Of a DNA stretch of 64,000 nucleotides, positions 25,258-34,078 are shown piece by piece; the first letter of the stretch is position 1; every line of letters starts with the position of its first letter. Location: assembly GCF_003063265.1 (NCBI RefSeq), contig NZ_NERU01000008.1, positions 1 through 64,000 on the forward strand, in the 5' to 3' direction. Position numbers and translations under genes: made by a program. The notes under the pieces are model-generated. The model was not told where the DNA came from. It saw only the letters and a list, made by a program, of their open reading frames with translations, and did no database searches. The DNA comes from Limnohabitans sp. WS1 (GTDB lineage Bacteria; Pseudomonadota; Gammaproteobacteria; Burkholderiales; Burkholderiaceae_C).

Positions 25258-25649
25258 GTGAATTCATCGGCTTCGTTCAGGAGCTGCTGGAAAAGTGGGG
25301 CCAGGTCACCGCCCGCCGCATGTTTGGCGGGCATGGCCTGTACCACGAGGGCTTGATGTTCGCCATCGTCATGGACAACCGGCTGTACCTCAAGGCCGAC
25401 GCGGTGAACCGGCCCGATTTTGAAGCGCTGAACTTGACGCCGTTCACCTTCCCCATGAAGGGCAAAGACGTGGCCCTGTCTTATTGGACGGCACCCGATG
25501 CAATTTTTGACGAGCCCGCCGAGGCCGTGCGCTGGGCACGGTCGGCTTGGGATGCCGCTTTGCGTGGGCATGTGGCCAAAGCGCAGACACGCGAGAGGGC
25601 CAAAAACCGGTTGAAAAAACGTCTTGAGCCCACACGCGCAGGGGGCTGA
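25254..25649 (+). CDS. TfoX N-terminal domain protein
   Basis: This 131-residue protein has the TfoX/Sxy N-domain signature TARRMFGGHGLYHEGLMFAI and YLKADAVNRPDF. Only the N-terminal domain is present, as in many stand-alone proteins of the family, whose role is unclear; TfoX itself regulates competence. I chose the TTG at 25254, which overlaps the previous stop and gives the family N-terminus (M/L-SEFIGFVQELL). An upstream TTG at 25206 would add a non-conserved leader. The C-terminus is basic. Confidence 0.8.
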   Translation: MSEFIGFVQELLEKWGQVTARRMFGGHGLYHEGLMFAIVMDNRLYLKADAVNRPDFEALNLTPFTFPMKGKDVALSYWTAPDAIFDEPAEAVRWARSAWDAALRGHVAKAQTRERAKNRLKKRLEPTRAGG

Positions 25650-25675
25650 CAGTCGCTCACAGCGGTGAGCGACTG
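25650..25675. terminator. 11-bp perfect hairpin between convergent genes
   Basis: CAGTCGCTCAC (25650-25660) pairs fully with GTGAGCGACTG (25665-25675) around AGCG. It separates the TfoX-like gene from the convergent alcohol dehydrogenase gene. There is no T-run on either side, so it may stop transcription weakly or protect mRNA ends. Confidence 0.6.
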
Positions 25676-25697
25676 CAATGACAAGACTTGTCTGGCC

Positions 25698-26834
25698 TCA
25701 CAGGCTGGTCAGCAGCATGTCGCGGTATTCGTCCGCCGAGGCGATGCGCGGGTTGGTCTTGTGGCAATGGTCGGCCAGCGCTCCAGTGATGACGGCGTCA
25801 AACAGGCTTTCTGTCACGCCCATGGCACCCAAACCGGTGGGCAGGCCCAGACGGGCGTTCATGTCCTGGATGGCCGCAGGGATGTCGCTGCCGCTTTGCA
25901 AGCCCATGGCCTGGGCCATGCGGTTCAGGCGGTTTTCCTTTTGCACCGATTCGGCAGCCGCGTTGAACGTGACCACGGCGGGCAAAAACATGGCGTTCAA
26001 GGTGCCATGGTGCAGGCGCGGGTTCACACCACCCAGGCTGTGGCTCAAGCTGTGCACGCAGCCCAGCCCTTTCTGGAAGGCCATAGCGCCTTGCATGCTG
26101 GCGCTCATCATGTTCAGGCGCGCTTCGCGGTCTTGTCCATTGCGGGTGGCGCGTTCAATGTACGCCCAGGCGCGTTGCAGGCCGTCGAGCGCGATGCCGT
26201 CGGCAGGCGGGTTGAAGGGTGCGGCCATGAAAGTCTCCATGCAGTGCGCCACCGCGTCCATGCCGGTCGCAGCGGTGAGCATGGGCGGCAAACCCAAGGT
26301 GAGTTCGGGGTCACAAATGGCGGCTTTGGGCACGATGAACCAGCTGTGGAAACCCAACTTGCGACCATCGTCCAAGATCAAAATCGCGCCGCGTGCCACC
26401 TCGCTGCCGGTGCCGCTGGTGGTGGGCACGGCGATGATGGGGGCCACACGGTCGGTGATTTTCAGCGAGCCGCCTTCTATGGTTGCGTAGGTTTTGAGCG
26501 GTCCTTCGTGGCTCACGGCAATGGCCACGCCCTTGGCGCAGTCGATGGCCGAGCCGCCACCCACTGCGATCAGACCGTCGCATCCGTGGCTCTGGTACAT
26601 GGCCGCAGCGGCGCGAACAGCCGCCTCGGTGGGGTTGGAGGGGGTTTGGTCAAACACGATGACAGGCAAGTCGGGCAAGGCGTCGAGCGCTTTTTGCAGC
26701 ACACCTGCGGCCTTGACGCCCGCATCGGTCACGATGAGGGGTTTGCGGATGCCCACGCGCTCGCACTCGGCCTGCAGCAGCTTGACAGCGCCAAAGTCGA
26801 TCTGGATTTGGGTGACGTAATTGATGAAGGACAT
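25698..26834 (-). CDS. Iron-containing alcohol dehydrogenase
   Basis: This 378-residue class III dehydrogenase carries the NAD-binding GGGSAIDCAKG near residue 98, TSGTGSEVARGA, and the metal-site region CVHSLSHSLGG followed by LHHGTLNAMFLPAVV. The MSFINYVTQIQIDFGAVKLL start at 26834 has RBS GGAG upstream; a longer frame to 26918 was rejected. Substrate is unknown; related proteins oxidise butanol, 1,3-propanediol or hydroxy-acids. It is convergent with the TfoX-like gene and divergent from the esterase gene. Confidence 0.92.
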   Translation of the reverse strand: MSFINYVTQIQIDFGAVKLLQAECERVGIRKPLIVTDAGVKAAGVLQKALDALPDLPVIVFDQTPSNPTEAAVRAAAAMYQSHGCDGLIAVGGGSAIDCAKGVAIAVSHEGPLKTYATIEGGSLKITDRVAPIIAVPTTSGTGSEVARGAILILDDGRKLGFHSWFIVPKAAICDPELTLGLPPMLTAATGMDAVAHCMETFMAAPFNPPADGIALDGLQRAWAYIERATRNGQDREARLNMMSASMQGAMAFQKGLGCVHSLSHSLGGVNPRLHHGTLNAMFLPAVVTFNAAAESVQKENRLNRMAQAMGLQSGSDIPAAIQDMNARLGLPTGLGAMGVTESLFDAVITGALADHCHKTNPRIASADEYRDMLLTSL

Positions 26835-26993
26835 GAGAGGCACTCCGGTGATGTGCTGAGGATGTTTGCGGCGGGGGTGACAGGCAGGGGCCCCGGCGCG
26901 TTGTACGATGCCATTCATTTTGATTCAGGAAGCCGTCCATTGTCAGCCGCAACGGCCCCGAGCCGTCACGTTGGCGATAGGACCCCGCCTTGC

Positions 26994-27953
26994 ATGAGCA
27001 GCCACCACCTCAACCCCCGATCCTTGCTGAACCCGGCCACCCGCACCCTGATTGACCGCGTGGAGCGGGCAGGTCGTCCCCCCATGCACGCCATGACGGC
27101 CGTGCAGGCCCGTGCGTTTTACGACATCGGCGGCCCGATCCTGGACCTGCAGCCTGCGCCCCATTTGGACCGGGTGCAGGACCTCACCATCCCGGCCCGC
27201 GATGGCCACGCCTTGCCCGCCCGGCTTTATGCACTGCACAGCGACGCCGCCTTGCCCGTGCTGCTGTACCTGCACGGCGGCGGTTTCACGGTAGGGAGCC
27301 TCACCACACACGACGTGCTGTGTCGCCAGCTCAGCCGACAGGGCCACTGCGCCGTGGTGTCGCTGGACTATCGGCTCGCGCCCGAGCACCGATTCCCGAC
27401 GGCCGTTCATGACGCCTGGGACGCCCTGAACTGGCTGCAGCAGCACGGCCAAACCTTGGGTCTGGACAGCTCGCGCCTGGCCATAGGCGGTGACAGCGCT
27501 GGCGGCACTTTGTCTGCCGTGTGCGCGCTGATGGCCCGCGATGCGGGTCTGAAACTCGCGTTGCAGCTGCTGTTCTACCCGGGCTGCGGCTCCCAACAAG
27601 ACACGGCTTCGCACCACACTTTTGGCCAAGGCTTCATGCTCGACAAGGACACCATCGCCTGGTTTTTTGACGGCTACATCGACGCCCAACACCGTCAAGA
27701 TTGGCGCTTTGCCCCCGGCAATGCCCCCGACCACAGTGGCCTGGCCCCGTGCTGGATGGGCCTGGCCGAATGCGACCCACTGGTGGACGAGGGCGTGCGC
27801 TACGCCGACACGCTGCGCATGGCGGGCGTGCCGGTTGATCTGGAGATTTACAAAGGCGTGATCCATGGTTTTGTCACCATGGGCCGCGCCATTCCCGATG
27901 CCCTGCAAGCGCATGCCGATGCTGGCCGGGCCTTAAAAACCGCTTTTTTGTAG
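26994..27953 (+). CDS. Alpha/beta hydrolase, hormone-sensitive-lipase family
   Basis: This 319-residue esterase has the HSL-family oxyanion motif YLHGGGFTVGS near residue 88, nucleophile elbow GGDSAGGTLS near residue 163, an Asp in AECDPLVDEG and His in GVIHGFVTMG. These are the full catalytic set. The frame extends far upstream, antisense to the dehydrogenase gene, but the ATG at 26994 gives the family N-terminus. The stop TAG at 27951-27953 is inside a REP element, so the repeat inserted at or recreated the end of the gene. Confidence 0.92.
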   Translation: MSSHHLNPRSLLNPATRTLIDRVERAGRPPMHAMTAVQARAFYDIGGPILDLQPAPHLDRVQDLTIPARDGHALPARLYALHSDAALPVLLYLHGGGFTVGSLTTHDVLCRQLSRQGHCAVVSLDYRLAPEHRFPTAVHDAWDALNWLQQHGQTLGLDSSRLAIGGDSAGGTLSAVCALMARDAGLKLALQLLFYPGCGSQQDTASHHTFGQGFMLDKDTIAWFFDGYIDAQHRQDWRFAPGNAPDHSGLAPCWMGLAECDPLVDEGVRYADTLRMAGVPVDLEIYKGVIHGFVTMGRAIPDALQAHADAGRALKTAFL

Positions 27954-27975
27954 GAGCGGCGCCCCCGCCGCGATA
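27950..27975. repeat. Lone REP element between esterase and hotdog-GNAT genes
   Basis: The sequence GTAGGAGCGGCGCCCCCGCC (first 20 bases) then GCGATA matches one half of the BIME in the large arrays. Its stem reads GGCG/CGCC-type where the array has GACG/CGTC. The paired A-to-G and T-to-C changes preserve base pairing, supporting selection or mobility of a folded hairpin. Confidence 0.88.
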
Positions 27976-27993
27976 GCCCTCATAAGGAACAAG

Positions 27994-28851
27994 ATGAAAC
28001 GCCAAGACTTCCGTTTTTCTCACCGCATGCGCGTGCGCTGGGTCGAGGTGGACATGCAAAAGATCGTCTTCAACGGTCATTACCTCATGTACTTCGACAC
28101 CGCCGTGACCGACTATTGGCGTAATCTGGCCATGCCTTACGCCGACACCATGCACCAACTGGGCGGGGACATGTTTGTCAAAAAGGCCAGCCTCGAGTAC
28201 CACGCCAGCGCCGAGATGGACGATTTTCTGGACGTGTGCATGCGCTGCGAACGCGTGGGCAACTCCTCCATGACCTTTGTGGGCGCGATTTTTCGGGGTG
28301 ATGAATTGCTGATCACCAGCGAGCTGGTCTATGTGTACGCAGACCCGGTGGCCAAAAAGAGCCAGCCCGTCCCGGCCCCCTTGCGCGACATGCTCGAAGG
28401 CTTTGAGCGCAGCGAAGACATGGTGCAGGTGCATCTGGGCTCTTGGCACGACTTTCAAAAGCTGGCCAGCCCACTGCGCACCGAAGTGTTTGTGCATGAG
28501 CAAAAAGTTCCGGCCGAGCTGGAATGGGACCATGAAGACGACACCGCCTTGCACGCGGTGGCCCTGAACCGCATGGGCTTTTGCCTGGCCACAGGCCGCC
28601 TGATTCAACATGCGCCCGGTGTGTCCCGCATTGGTCGCATGGCGGTCAAAAAGCAGATGCGCGGCAGCGACCTGGGCCGCCGCGTGCTGCATGCCCTGAT
28701 GGACGCGGCAAAGCACCGGGGCGATACCCAGGTGATCCTGCACGCCCAATGCAGCGCCGAAGGTTTTTACAAGCGCTCAGGATTTGAGCCGCATGGCGCG
28801 GTATTTGAAGAAGCGGGCATTGCGCACATCGAGATGGTTCGCCAGCTGTAG
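27994..28851 (+). CDS. Hotdog thioesterase - GNAT acetyltransferase fusion
   Basis: This 285-residue two-domain protein has a YbgC/FadM-type hotdog domain at residues 1 to about 135 (FSHRMRVRWVEVDMQKIVFN, with a conserved-type Asp and a tyrosine/His-containing HYLMYFDTA). An ElaA-like GNAT domain follows at about 145-285 (EVFVHEQKVP, then RIGRMAVKKQMRGSDLGRRV as the acetyl-CoA loop and EGFYKRSGF). The pairing combines acyl-thioester hydrolysis with acyl transfer in one chain. Related fusions exist in betaproteobacteria. The physiological substrate is unknown. Confidence 0.88.
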   Translation: MKRQDFRFSHRMRVRWVEVDMQKIVFNGHYLMYFDTAVTDYWRNLAMPYADTMHQLGGDMFVKKASLEYHASAEMDDFLDVCMRCERVGNSSMTFVGAIFRGDELLITSELVYVYADPVAKKSQPVPAPLRDMLEGFERSEDMVQVHLGSWHDFQKLASPLRTEVFVHEQKVPAELEWDHEDDTALHAVALNRMGFCLATGRLIQHAPGVSRIGRMAVKKQMRGSDLGRRVLHALMDAAKHRGDTQVILHAQCSAEGFYKRSGFEPHGAVFEEAGIAHIEMVRQL

Positions 28852-28882
28852 TGTTTGCGGTCACAGCCTTGCCTGTGGGCCT

Positions 28883-29413
28883 GGTCTGCGAGGCTTATCG
28901 CGACGAGGGCGTCGCTCCTACGGGGGACAAGGCATGCCGTGCATCGCGTGTGCGGGTGCCAGGCATGTTGTAGGAGTCCCGCCCTCTGGGCGATGGGTCG
29001 TGGCCTGCGAGGCTTATCGCGACGAGGGCATCGCTCCTACGGGGGACAAGGCATGCCGTGCATCGCGTGTGCGGGTGCCATGCATGTTGCAGGAGCCCCG
29101 CCCTCGGGGAGATGGGTTTTGGCCTGCGAGGCTTATCGCGACGAGGGCATCGCTCCTACGGGGGACAAGGCACGCCGTGCATCGCGTGTGTGGGTGCCAG
29201 GCATGTTGTAGGAGCCCCGCCCTCGGGGCGATGGGTTTTGGCCTGCGAGGCTTATCGCGACGAGGGCGTCGCTCCTACGGGGGACAAGGCATGCCGTGCT
29301 TCGCGTGTGCGGGTGCCAGGCATGTTGTAGGAGCCCCGCCCTCGGGGCGATGGGTCGTGGCCTGCGAGGCTTATCGCGACGAGGGCGTCGCTCCTACGGG
29401 GGACAAGGCACGC
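28883..29413. repeat. Second tandem REP/BIME array, five units of about 119 bp, inverse orientation
   Basis: GGGGGACAAGG recurs at 28922, 29041, 29160, 29279 and 29398, an exact 119-bp period. Each unit is GTAGGAGCCCCGCCCTCGGG then the second REP with TATCGCGACGAGGGCGTCGC, closing in GCTCCTAC. That core is the reverse complement of the core in the first array. The linker is different and longer, about 48 bp (GGACAAGGCATGCCGTGC-like then GTGCGGGTGCCAGGCATG-like). The first unit lacks its left REP. Open frames through it are artefacts. Nothing else was recognised between here and ygfZ. Confidence 0.93.
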
Positions 29414-29505
29414 CATTTGAGGGTGTTGCTCCCGCAGTGATGCCGCTCTCGTCGTGAAAGGGTCATGCAACGGCGATGAGGGCCCGCTCAGACTCTGATC
29501 AACCC

Positions 29506-30432
29506 TCAAATATCGGCCAGCAAGGTGTAGGGCAAGGGCAGCAACCCCAAGGCGGTGCCGTCTGCTCCGCCAACTTGCCACCCCGTCTGCTGGCTCTCGG
29601 TGGTGCCACTGACCAGTGCGTCAAAACCTTGGCCGTCTGGTCGCGCAGCACTCAGCACCACGGTGGCGCAAGGCTGCTCGGGGTCGGTGGGGGTGAACAC
29701 GTCCTGCCCGGCCGTCAGGGCCACCGGGCTGTGCACCAGCGCTGTGCGGCGCTTCAAGGTACCGCGAAATTGGCTGCGGGCCACGACCTCTTGCCCGGGG
29801 TAGCAGCCTTTTTTGAAGTTGACGCCACCCACCGATTCGTAATTCATCATCTGTGGCACGAAGGCTTCGAACACAGGATGACTGACCAGCGTCACGCCGC
29901 TCATGACCTCGGCCCAAGACCAAACATCGGTGGGCACATCGGCACCTGCAGGCAGCGCGTGGCCCGCCGGGGCGATCCACAAAGCGCGGGGAATTTTGGT
30001 GTCGCCCAACACAGCGGGATAAAGCGCCACCGTGTGCGCCCTATCCTGAGCCAGGGTCTGCCAAGGCGCGGCACCGCCCACCTCAGCCCGGGCGCTGTCG
30101 CCCAGCAAACCACGAAACTGCCACTGCCCCGTGGCGTCGCTCATTTTGACTTTGGCCCGCAGCACAAACATGGACAGGCGTTTGAGGGTCTGGGCCAGCA
30201 AGTCGAGGCTCAAGACCAGCAGCACGGTGTCGGGCGCAGTTTTGACCAGAATGAAGCTGGCCTGCATGCGCCCCTTGGCCGAGCAAAAAGCCGCCAGTCG
30301 AGCTTGGCCCACGGGCAAGAGCAGCACGTCGTTGCTCAGCTGGTTGTGCAAGAAGTTCGCCGCGTCTTCGCCCTGCGCCTGGATCACGCCCAAGTGGGGC
30401 AGGGCGCTGGTGCCATTCAAAACGGTGTTCAT
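29506..30432 (-). CDS. ygfZ: YgfZ/GcvT-domain folate-dependent Fe-S cluster repair protein
   Basis: This roughly 308-residue protein carries the YgfZ signature KGCYPGQEVVARSQFRG near residue 225, which is diagnostic, plus LHNQLSNDVLLLP near the N-terminus. YgfZ assists synthesis or repair of certain Fe-S enzymes using tetrahydrofolate. The start is ambiguous because a 30-bp direct duplication (GGTGTTCATGGG at 30424 and 30454) gives two in-frame ATGs ten codons apart (30432 and 30462). I report the inner one. It is divergent from mltG, as in many betaproteobacteria. Confidence 0.9.
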   Translation of the reverse strand: MNTVLNGTSALPHLGVIQAQGEDAANFLHNQLSNDVLLLPVGQARLAAFCSAKGRMQASFILVKTAPDTVLLVLSLDLLAQTLKRLSMFVLRAKVKMSDATGQWQFRGLLGDSARAEVGGAAPWQTLAQDRAHTVALYPAVLGDTKIPRALWIAPAGHALPAGADVPTDVWSWAEVMSGVTLVSHPVFEAFVPQMMNYESVGGVNFKKGCYPGQEVVARSQFRGTLKRRTALVHSPVALTAGQDVFTPTDPEQPCATVVLSAARPDGQGFDALVSGTTESQQTGWQVGGADGTALGLLPLPYTLLADI

Positions 30433-30534
30433 GGGTGGGCTCAATTCTGGGCGGGTGTTCATGGGGTGACTCGGTCCGGGGGGCAAGGCCTGAATTATCA
30501 TGCCCTCCACGTTTTCAACACCCGAACAAAGGAC

Positions 30535-31536
30535 ATGGCCGTGCTCAAAGGCTTGATGAAGTTACTGCTCAGTGTGATGTTGCTCGCCCTGGGACTGGCT
30601 GCGGCGGGCTTTTGGTGGCTGAATCAGCCCATGGACACCCGCCAAGCCACTCTGGACTTGTCGATTGAGCCCGGCACTTCGCCCAAGTCCATCGCCCAAG
30701 CGGTGGTGGACGCCGGGGCGCAAACGTCGCCCACGCTCTTGTATGCGTGGTTTCGCGTCTCGGGCCAATCGCGCCAGATGCGGGCGGGCAGTTACGAAAT
30801 GGCGCCCGGCACCACGCCTGTGCGCCTCTTGAACATGCTGGTGCGGGGCGAAGAAAGCCTGCGCACGGTGACGATTGTCGAAGGCTGGAACTGGCGACAA
30901 GTGCGCCAGGCCTTGGCCAAGGCCGAGAACCTCAAGCCGGACAGCCGCGCTTTGGCCGACGACGCCTTGATGGCGCAATTGGGCCGCCCCGGTGTGGCCC
31001 CTGAAGGGCGTTTTTACCCGGACACTTATTCCTACGCCAAGGGGGCGAGCGATCTGGCGGTCTTGCAGCGCGCCATGAAGGCCATGGACAAGCATGTACA
31101 GCAGGCTTGGGCGCTGCGGCAGCCCGATGCGTCGCTCAAGTCGCCCGAAGAAGCCTTGATCTTGGCCAGCATTGTCGAAAAGGAAACAGGCAAGGTTCAA
31201 GACCGGGCGCAGATTTCAGGGGTTTTCAACAACCGCCTGCGCATTGGCATGCGTTTGCAGACCGACCCGACGGTGATTTATGGCCTGGGCGAAGCCTTTG
31301 ATGGCAACTTGCGCCGTGTGCACCTGACAAGCGACACACCTTGGAACACTTACACCCGCGCCGGTCTGCCACCCACGCCCATTGCCATGCCCGGCAAGTC
31401 GGCGCTTTTGGCTGCTGTGCAACCGGCCAAAACGGCCGCCATCTACTTTGTGGCCAAGGGCGACGGCAGCAGCCATTTCAGTGCCACCCTCGACGAGCAC
31501 AACCGGGCTGTGAACCGTTACCAGCGCGGGAAGTGA
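30535..31536 (+). CDS. mltG: Endolytic murein transglycosylase MltG
   Basis: This 333-residue inner-membrane enzyme cleaves nascent peptidoglycan and ends glycan strands. A single N-terminal transmembrane helix spans about 8-28 ([20 protein letters not shown]). The YceG domain follows, with [24 protein letters not shown] with the catalytic-type Glu215, [12 protein letters not shown] and the end motif [21 protein letters not shown] precedes the ATG; the longer frame upstream is antisense to ygfZ. It heads a run with tmk, holB and tatD, a gene order conserved widely. Confidence 0.95.
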   Translation: MAVLKGLMKLLLSVMLLALGLAAAGFWWLNQPMDTRQATLDLSIEPGTSPKSIAQAVVDAGAQTSPTLLYAWFRVSGQSRQMRAGSYEMAPGTTPVRLLNMLVRGEESLRTVTIVEGWNWRQVRQALAKAENLKPDSRALADDALMAQLGRPGVAPEGRFYPDTYSYAKGASDLAVLQRAMKAMDKHVQQAWALRQPDASLKSPEEALILASIVEKETGKVQDRAQISGVFNNRLRIGMRLQTDPTVIYGLGEAFDGNLRRVHLTSDTPWNTYTRAGLPPTPIAMPGKSALLAAVQPAKTAAIYFVAKGDGSSHFSATLDEHNRAVNRYQRGK

Positions 31537-31616
31537 GCTCTGTGGGCCTTGGGGACAGTTCGCCCCCACCGCTTACACCGTCATCGGCGACAATCGACGA
31601 TCAACTCCAGACGCTC

Positions 31617-32258
31617 ATGACACACGGCACATTCATCAGTTTTGAAGGCATCGACGGTGCGGGCAAGTCCACGCACATCGCCGGTGTGGCCGAGATTTTT
31701 CGGCAGGCGGGCAGGGCGGTGGTGCTGACCCGCGAGCCCGGCGGCACGCCACTGTCTGAAAAGCTGCGCGAGCTGGTGCTGCACGAGCCCATGGACCCGC
31801 TGACCGAGGCGCTGTTGATGTTTGCGGCTCGCCGTGAGCACTTGGTGCAGGTGATCGAGCCAGCACTGGCTCGGGGCGATGTGGTTTTGTGCGACCGGTT
31901 CACCGACGCCACCTTCGCCTACCAAGGCGGTGGGCGGGGCTTTGATTGGCAGGTGTTGGGTCAGCTGGAGCGCATGGTGCAGGCCTTGCCAGACGGCACT
32001 TTGCGCCAACCAGACTTGACCGTTTGGTTCGACTTGGACCCTTTGATTGCGGCTGAACGCCTGGCTTCGGCCCGAGTGCCGGACAAGTTTGAGTCTCAAC
32101 CGGCTGACTTTTTTGCCGCAGTGCGGGCTGGTTACGCCCGCCGCCAAGCCGAGATGCCCAGTCGTTTTGCCCGCATCGACGCTGCGCAAGTCATGGAAGC
32201 CGTGGGTGCTGATGTCTTGTACGCCCTGAGTGATTGGCTCAAGAGGAGGGCCGCATGA
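31617..32258 (+). CDS. tmk: Thymidylate kinase
   Basis: This 213-residue kinase converts dTMP to dTDP. The P-loop [11 protein letters not shown] is near residue 9, the DR(F/Y) motif reads [17 protein letters not shown] near residue 95, and [14 protein letters not shown] binds the nucleotide. Length matches the family. The stop overlaps the holB ATG, so the two are translationally coupled. Confidence 0.95.
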   Translation: MTHGTFISFEGIDGAGKSTHIAGVAEIFRQAGRAVVLTREPGGTPLSEKLRELVLHEPMDPLTEALLMFAARREHLVQVIEPALARGDVVLCDRFTDATFAYQGGGRGFDWQVLGQLERMVQALPDGTLRQPDLTVWFDLDPLIAAERLASARVPDKFESQPADFFAAVRAGYARRQAEMPSRFARIDAAQVMEAVGADVLYALSDWLKRRAA

Positions 32259-33259
32259 GCGCCGTTTTGAACGCCCCCTGGATCGCCCGCCAAGCGACTG
32301 ATCTGCTCGCCCAGCGGGGCCACGCCTGGCTGCTGCAAGGCCCGTCGGGCCTGGGCCAGTACGAGTTGGCTTTGGCCTTGGCTTCGGCTTGGTTATGCGA
32401 AAAACCCACCGTGCAGGGCGCTTGCGGCGACTGCCCCAGCTGCCACGCGATTGCTGTGCACACCCATGCCGACCTGGCCGTGTTGATGCCCGAGACGGTG
32501 ATGATCGAGCTGGGCTGGCCTTTGCCTGAAAAAGCCCAGGATGAGATCGACAAGAAAACTCGCAAGCCCAGCAAAGAGATCCGCGTCGACGCGATGCGTG
32601 ACGCGGTGGAGTTTTCGCAGCGCACCGACGCACGCGGGCGCGGCAAGGCGGTGCTGGTGTTTCCGGCCGAGCGCATGAACACCATCACAGCCAACGCGCT
32701 GCTCAAAACCCTGGAAGAGCCGCCCGGCGACGTACGCTTCGTGCTGGCCACCGAGGCCAGCCACATGCTGCTGCCCACCATCCGAAGCCGCTGCTTGGCC
32801 CACACCATGAAGTGGCCCGAAGCCGATGAGGCGCTGCCCTGGCTCACGGGGCAAGGCGTGCCAGAGGCTGTGGCGCAAGACTTGCTGCGCAGTGCGGGCG
32901 GGCGTCCGGCCGATGTATTGCGTCAGGCTGAAGCCGGTTTGTCGCCCGATTGGTGGGCGCATTTGCCCAAAGCCATGCGCCAGGGCGATGCCCGGCACCT
33001 GGCCGAATTGAGTCCTGCGCAGGCCATTGACGCCTTGCAAAAGCTTTGCCACGACTTGGTGCTGCGCCAATCGGGGGCGGTACCGAGGTTTTTTGAAGTG
33101 ACGCACTTGCCCGCCAGCGCGGCGTCTGTGGCGGTGCTGACCGACTGGTTCAAGCGCCTGATGCAATCTGCCCGCACGGCCGAACACCCTTTCAACGCCG
33201 GTCTGATGCTCGAAGCCCTGACCGCCGATGCCCAACAAACCCTGATGTCCAAGGGCTGA
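32255..33259 (+). CDS. holB: DNA polymerase III subunit delta'
   Basis: This 334-residue clamp-loader subunit starts [15 protein letters not shown]-loop-like [14 protein letters not shown] lacks the full GKT, as delta' does not hydrolyse ATP. A Cys4-type zinc module appears in [17 protein letters not shown], and the SRC motif in [14 protein letters not shown]. It assembles with DnaX and delta to load the sliding clamp. It overlaps tmk by ATGA. A longer frame from 32234 was rejected. Confidence 0.93.
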   Translation: MSAVLNAPWIARQATDLLAQRGHAWLLQGPSGLGQYELALALASAWLCEKPTVQGACGDCPSCHAIAVHTHADLAVLMPETVMIELGWPLPEKAQDEIDKKTRKPSKEIRVDAMRDAVEFSQRTDARGRGKAVLVFPAERMNTITANALLKTLEEPPGDVRFVLATEASHMLLPTIRSRCLAHTMKWPEADEALPWLTGQGVPEAVAQDLLRSAGGRPADVLRQAEAGLSPDWWAHLPKAMRQGDARHLAELSPAQAIDALQKLCHDLVLRQSGAVPRFFEVTHLPASAASVAVLTDWFKRLMQSARTAEHPFNAGLMLEALTADAQQTLMSKG

Positions 33260-33264
33260 TTCAC

Positions 33265-34071
33265 ATGTACACCGATTCCCATTGCCACCTGAATTTTCCC
33301 GAGCTGATGAGCCAGCTTGACAGCATCCAGCAGTCCATGCTGGATGCCCAAGTGACCCGCGCCATGGTGATTTGCACCACCATGGAAAAGTTTGACGAAG
33401 TCCACAACTTGGCATTGGCCAACGACAACATGTGGGCCACCGTGGGTGTGCACCCCGACAACGAAGGCGTGCAGGAGCCCAGCCTGCAGGATCTGCTGGA
33501 CGGTGCCGCCCGCCCCAAAGTGGTGGCGATTGGCGAGACCGGGCTGGATTATTACCAAATGGACGAGCGCAAAGGCGGGCGCACCGTGGCCGACCTGGAA
33601 TGGCAGCGCGAGCGATTTCGCACCCACATCCGCGCCGCGCGCCAGACGGCTTTGCCTTTGGTCATCCACACCCGGCAGGCTTCAGACGACACCATTGCCA
33701 TCTTGAAAGAAGAGGGTGAAACGGGGGGGGCAGGGTGTGCGGGCGGCGTATTCCATTGCTTCACCGAAAGCCAGCAAGTGGCCCGGGCCGCTTTGGACTT
33801 GGGTTTTTACATCTCGTTTTCAGGTATCCTGACCTTCAAAACAGCGGCCGATTTGCGTGAGGTGGCCAAGTTTGTGCCCGATGACCGCTTGCTCATCGAG
33901 ACCGATAGCCCTTATTTGGCGCCTGTGCCATATCGCGGCAAGACCAACAACCCATCTTATGTGCCTTACGTGGCCAAGTTATTGGGAGAGTTGCGAGGAT
34001 GCACATCCGAGTCCATTGGTGAGTTGACCACGCATAATTTTTTAAGTCTTTTTTCAAAAACAGCCGCTTAA
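33265..34071 (+). CDS. tatD: TatD-family metal-dependent DNase
   Basis: This 268-residue TIM-barrel hydrolase has the metal-binding HxH in DSHCHLNFPELM, IGETGLDYY with catalytic-type Glu, LVIHTRQASDDTIAILKEE, GGVFHCFTES and the terminal IETDSPYLAPVPYRGK with its Asp. It acts as a 3'-5' exonuclease on DNA or RNA. The start lies 5 bp after the holB stop, and the mltG-tmk-holB-tatD order is conserved. Confidence 0.94.
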   Translation: MYTDSHCHLNFPELMSQLDSIQQSMLDAQVTRAMVICTTMEKFDEVHNLALANDNMWATVGVHPDNEGVQEPSLQDLLDGAARPKVVAIGETGLDYYQMDERKGGRTVADLEWQRERFRTHIRAARQTALPLVIHTRQASDDTIAILKEEGETGGAGCAGGVFHCFTESQQVARAALDLGFYISFSGILTFKTAADLREVAKFVPDDRLLIETDSPYLAPVPYRGKTNNPSYVPYVAKLLGELRGCTSESIGELTTHNFLSLFSKTAA

Positions 34072-34078
34072 AAAAACC

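Noticed and set aside
25665..26993. N-terminal extension of the esterase frame
   Set aside because: It runs antisense to the alcohol dehydrogenase; the family N-terminus begins at 26994.
28784..29440. 218-residue open frame through the second repeat array
   Set aside because: It is a reading of the tandem repeat and of the end of the hotdog-GNAT gene in another frame.
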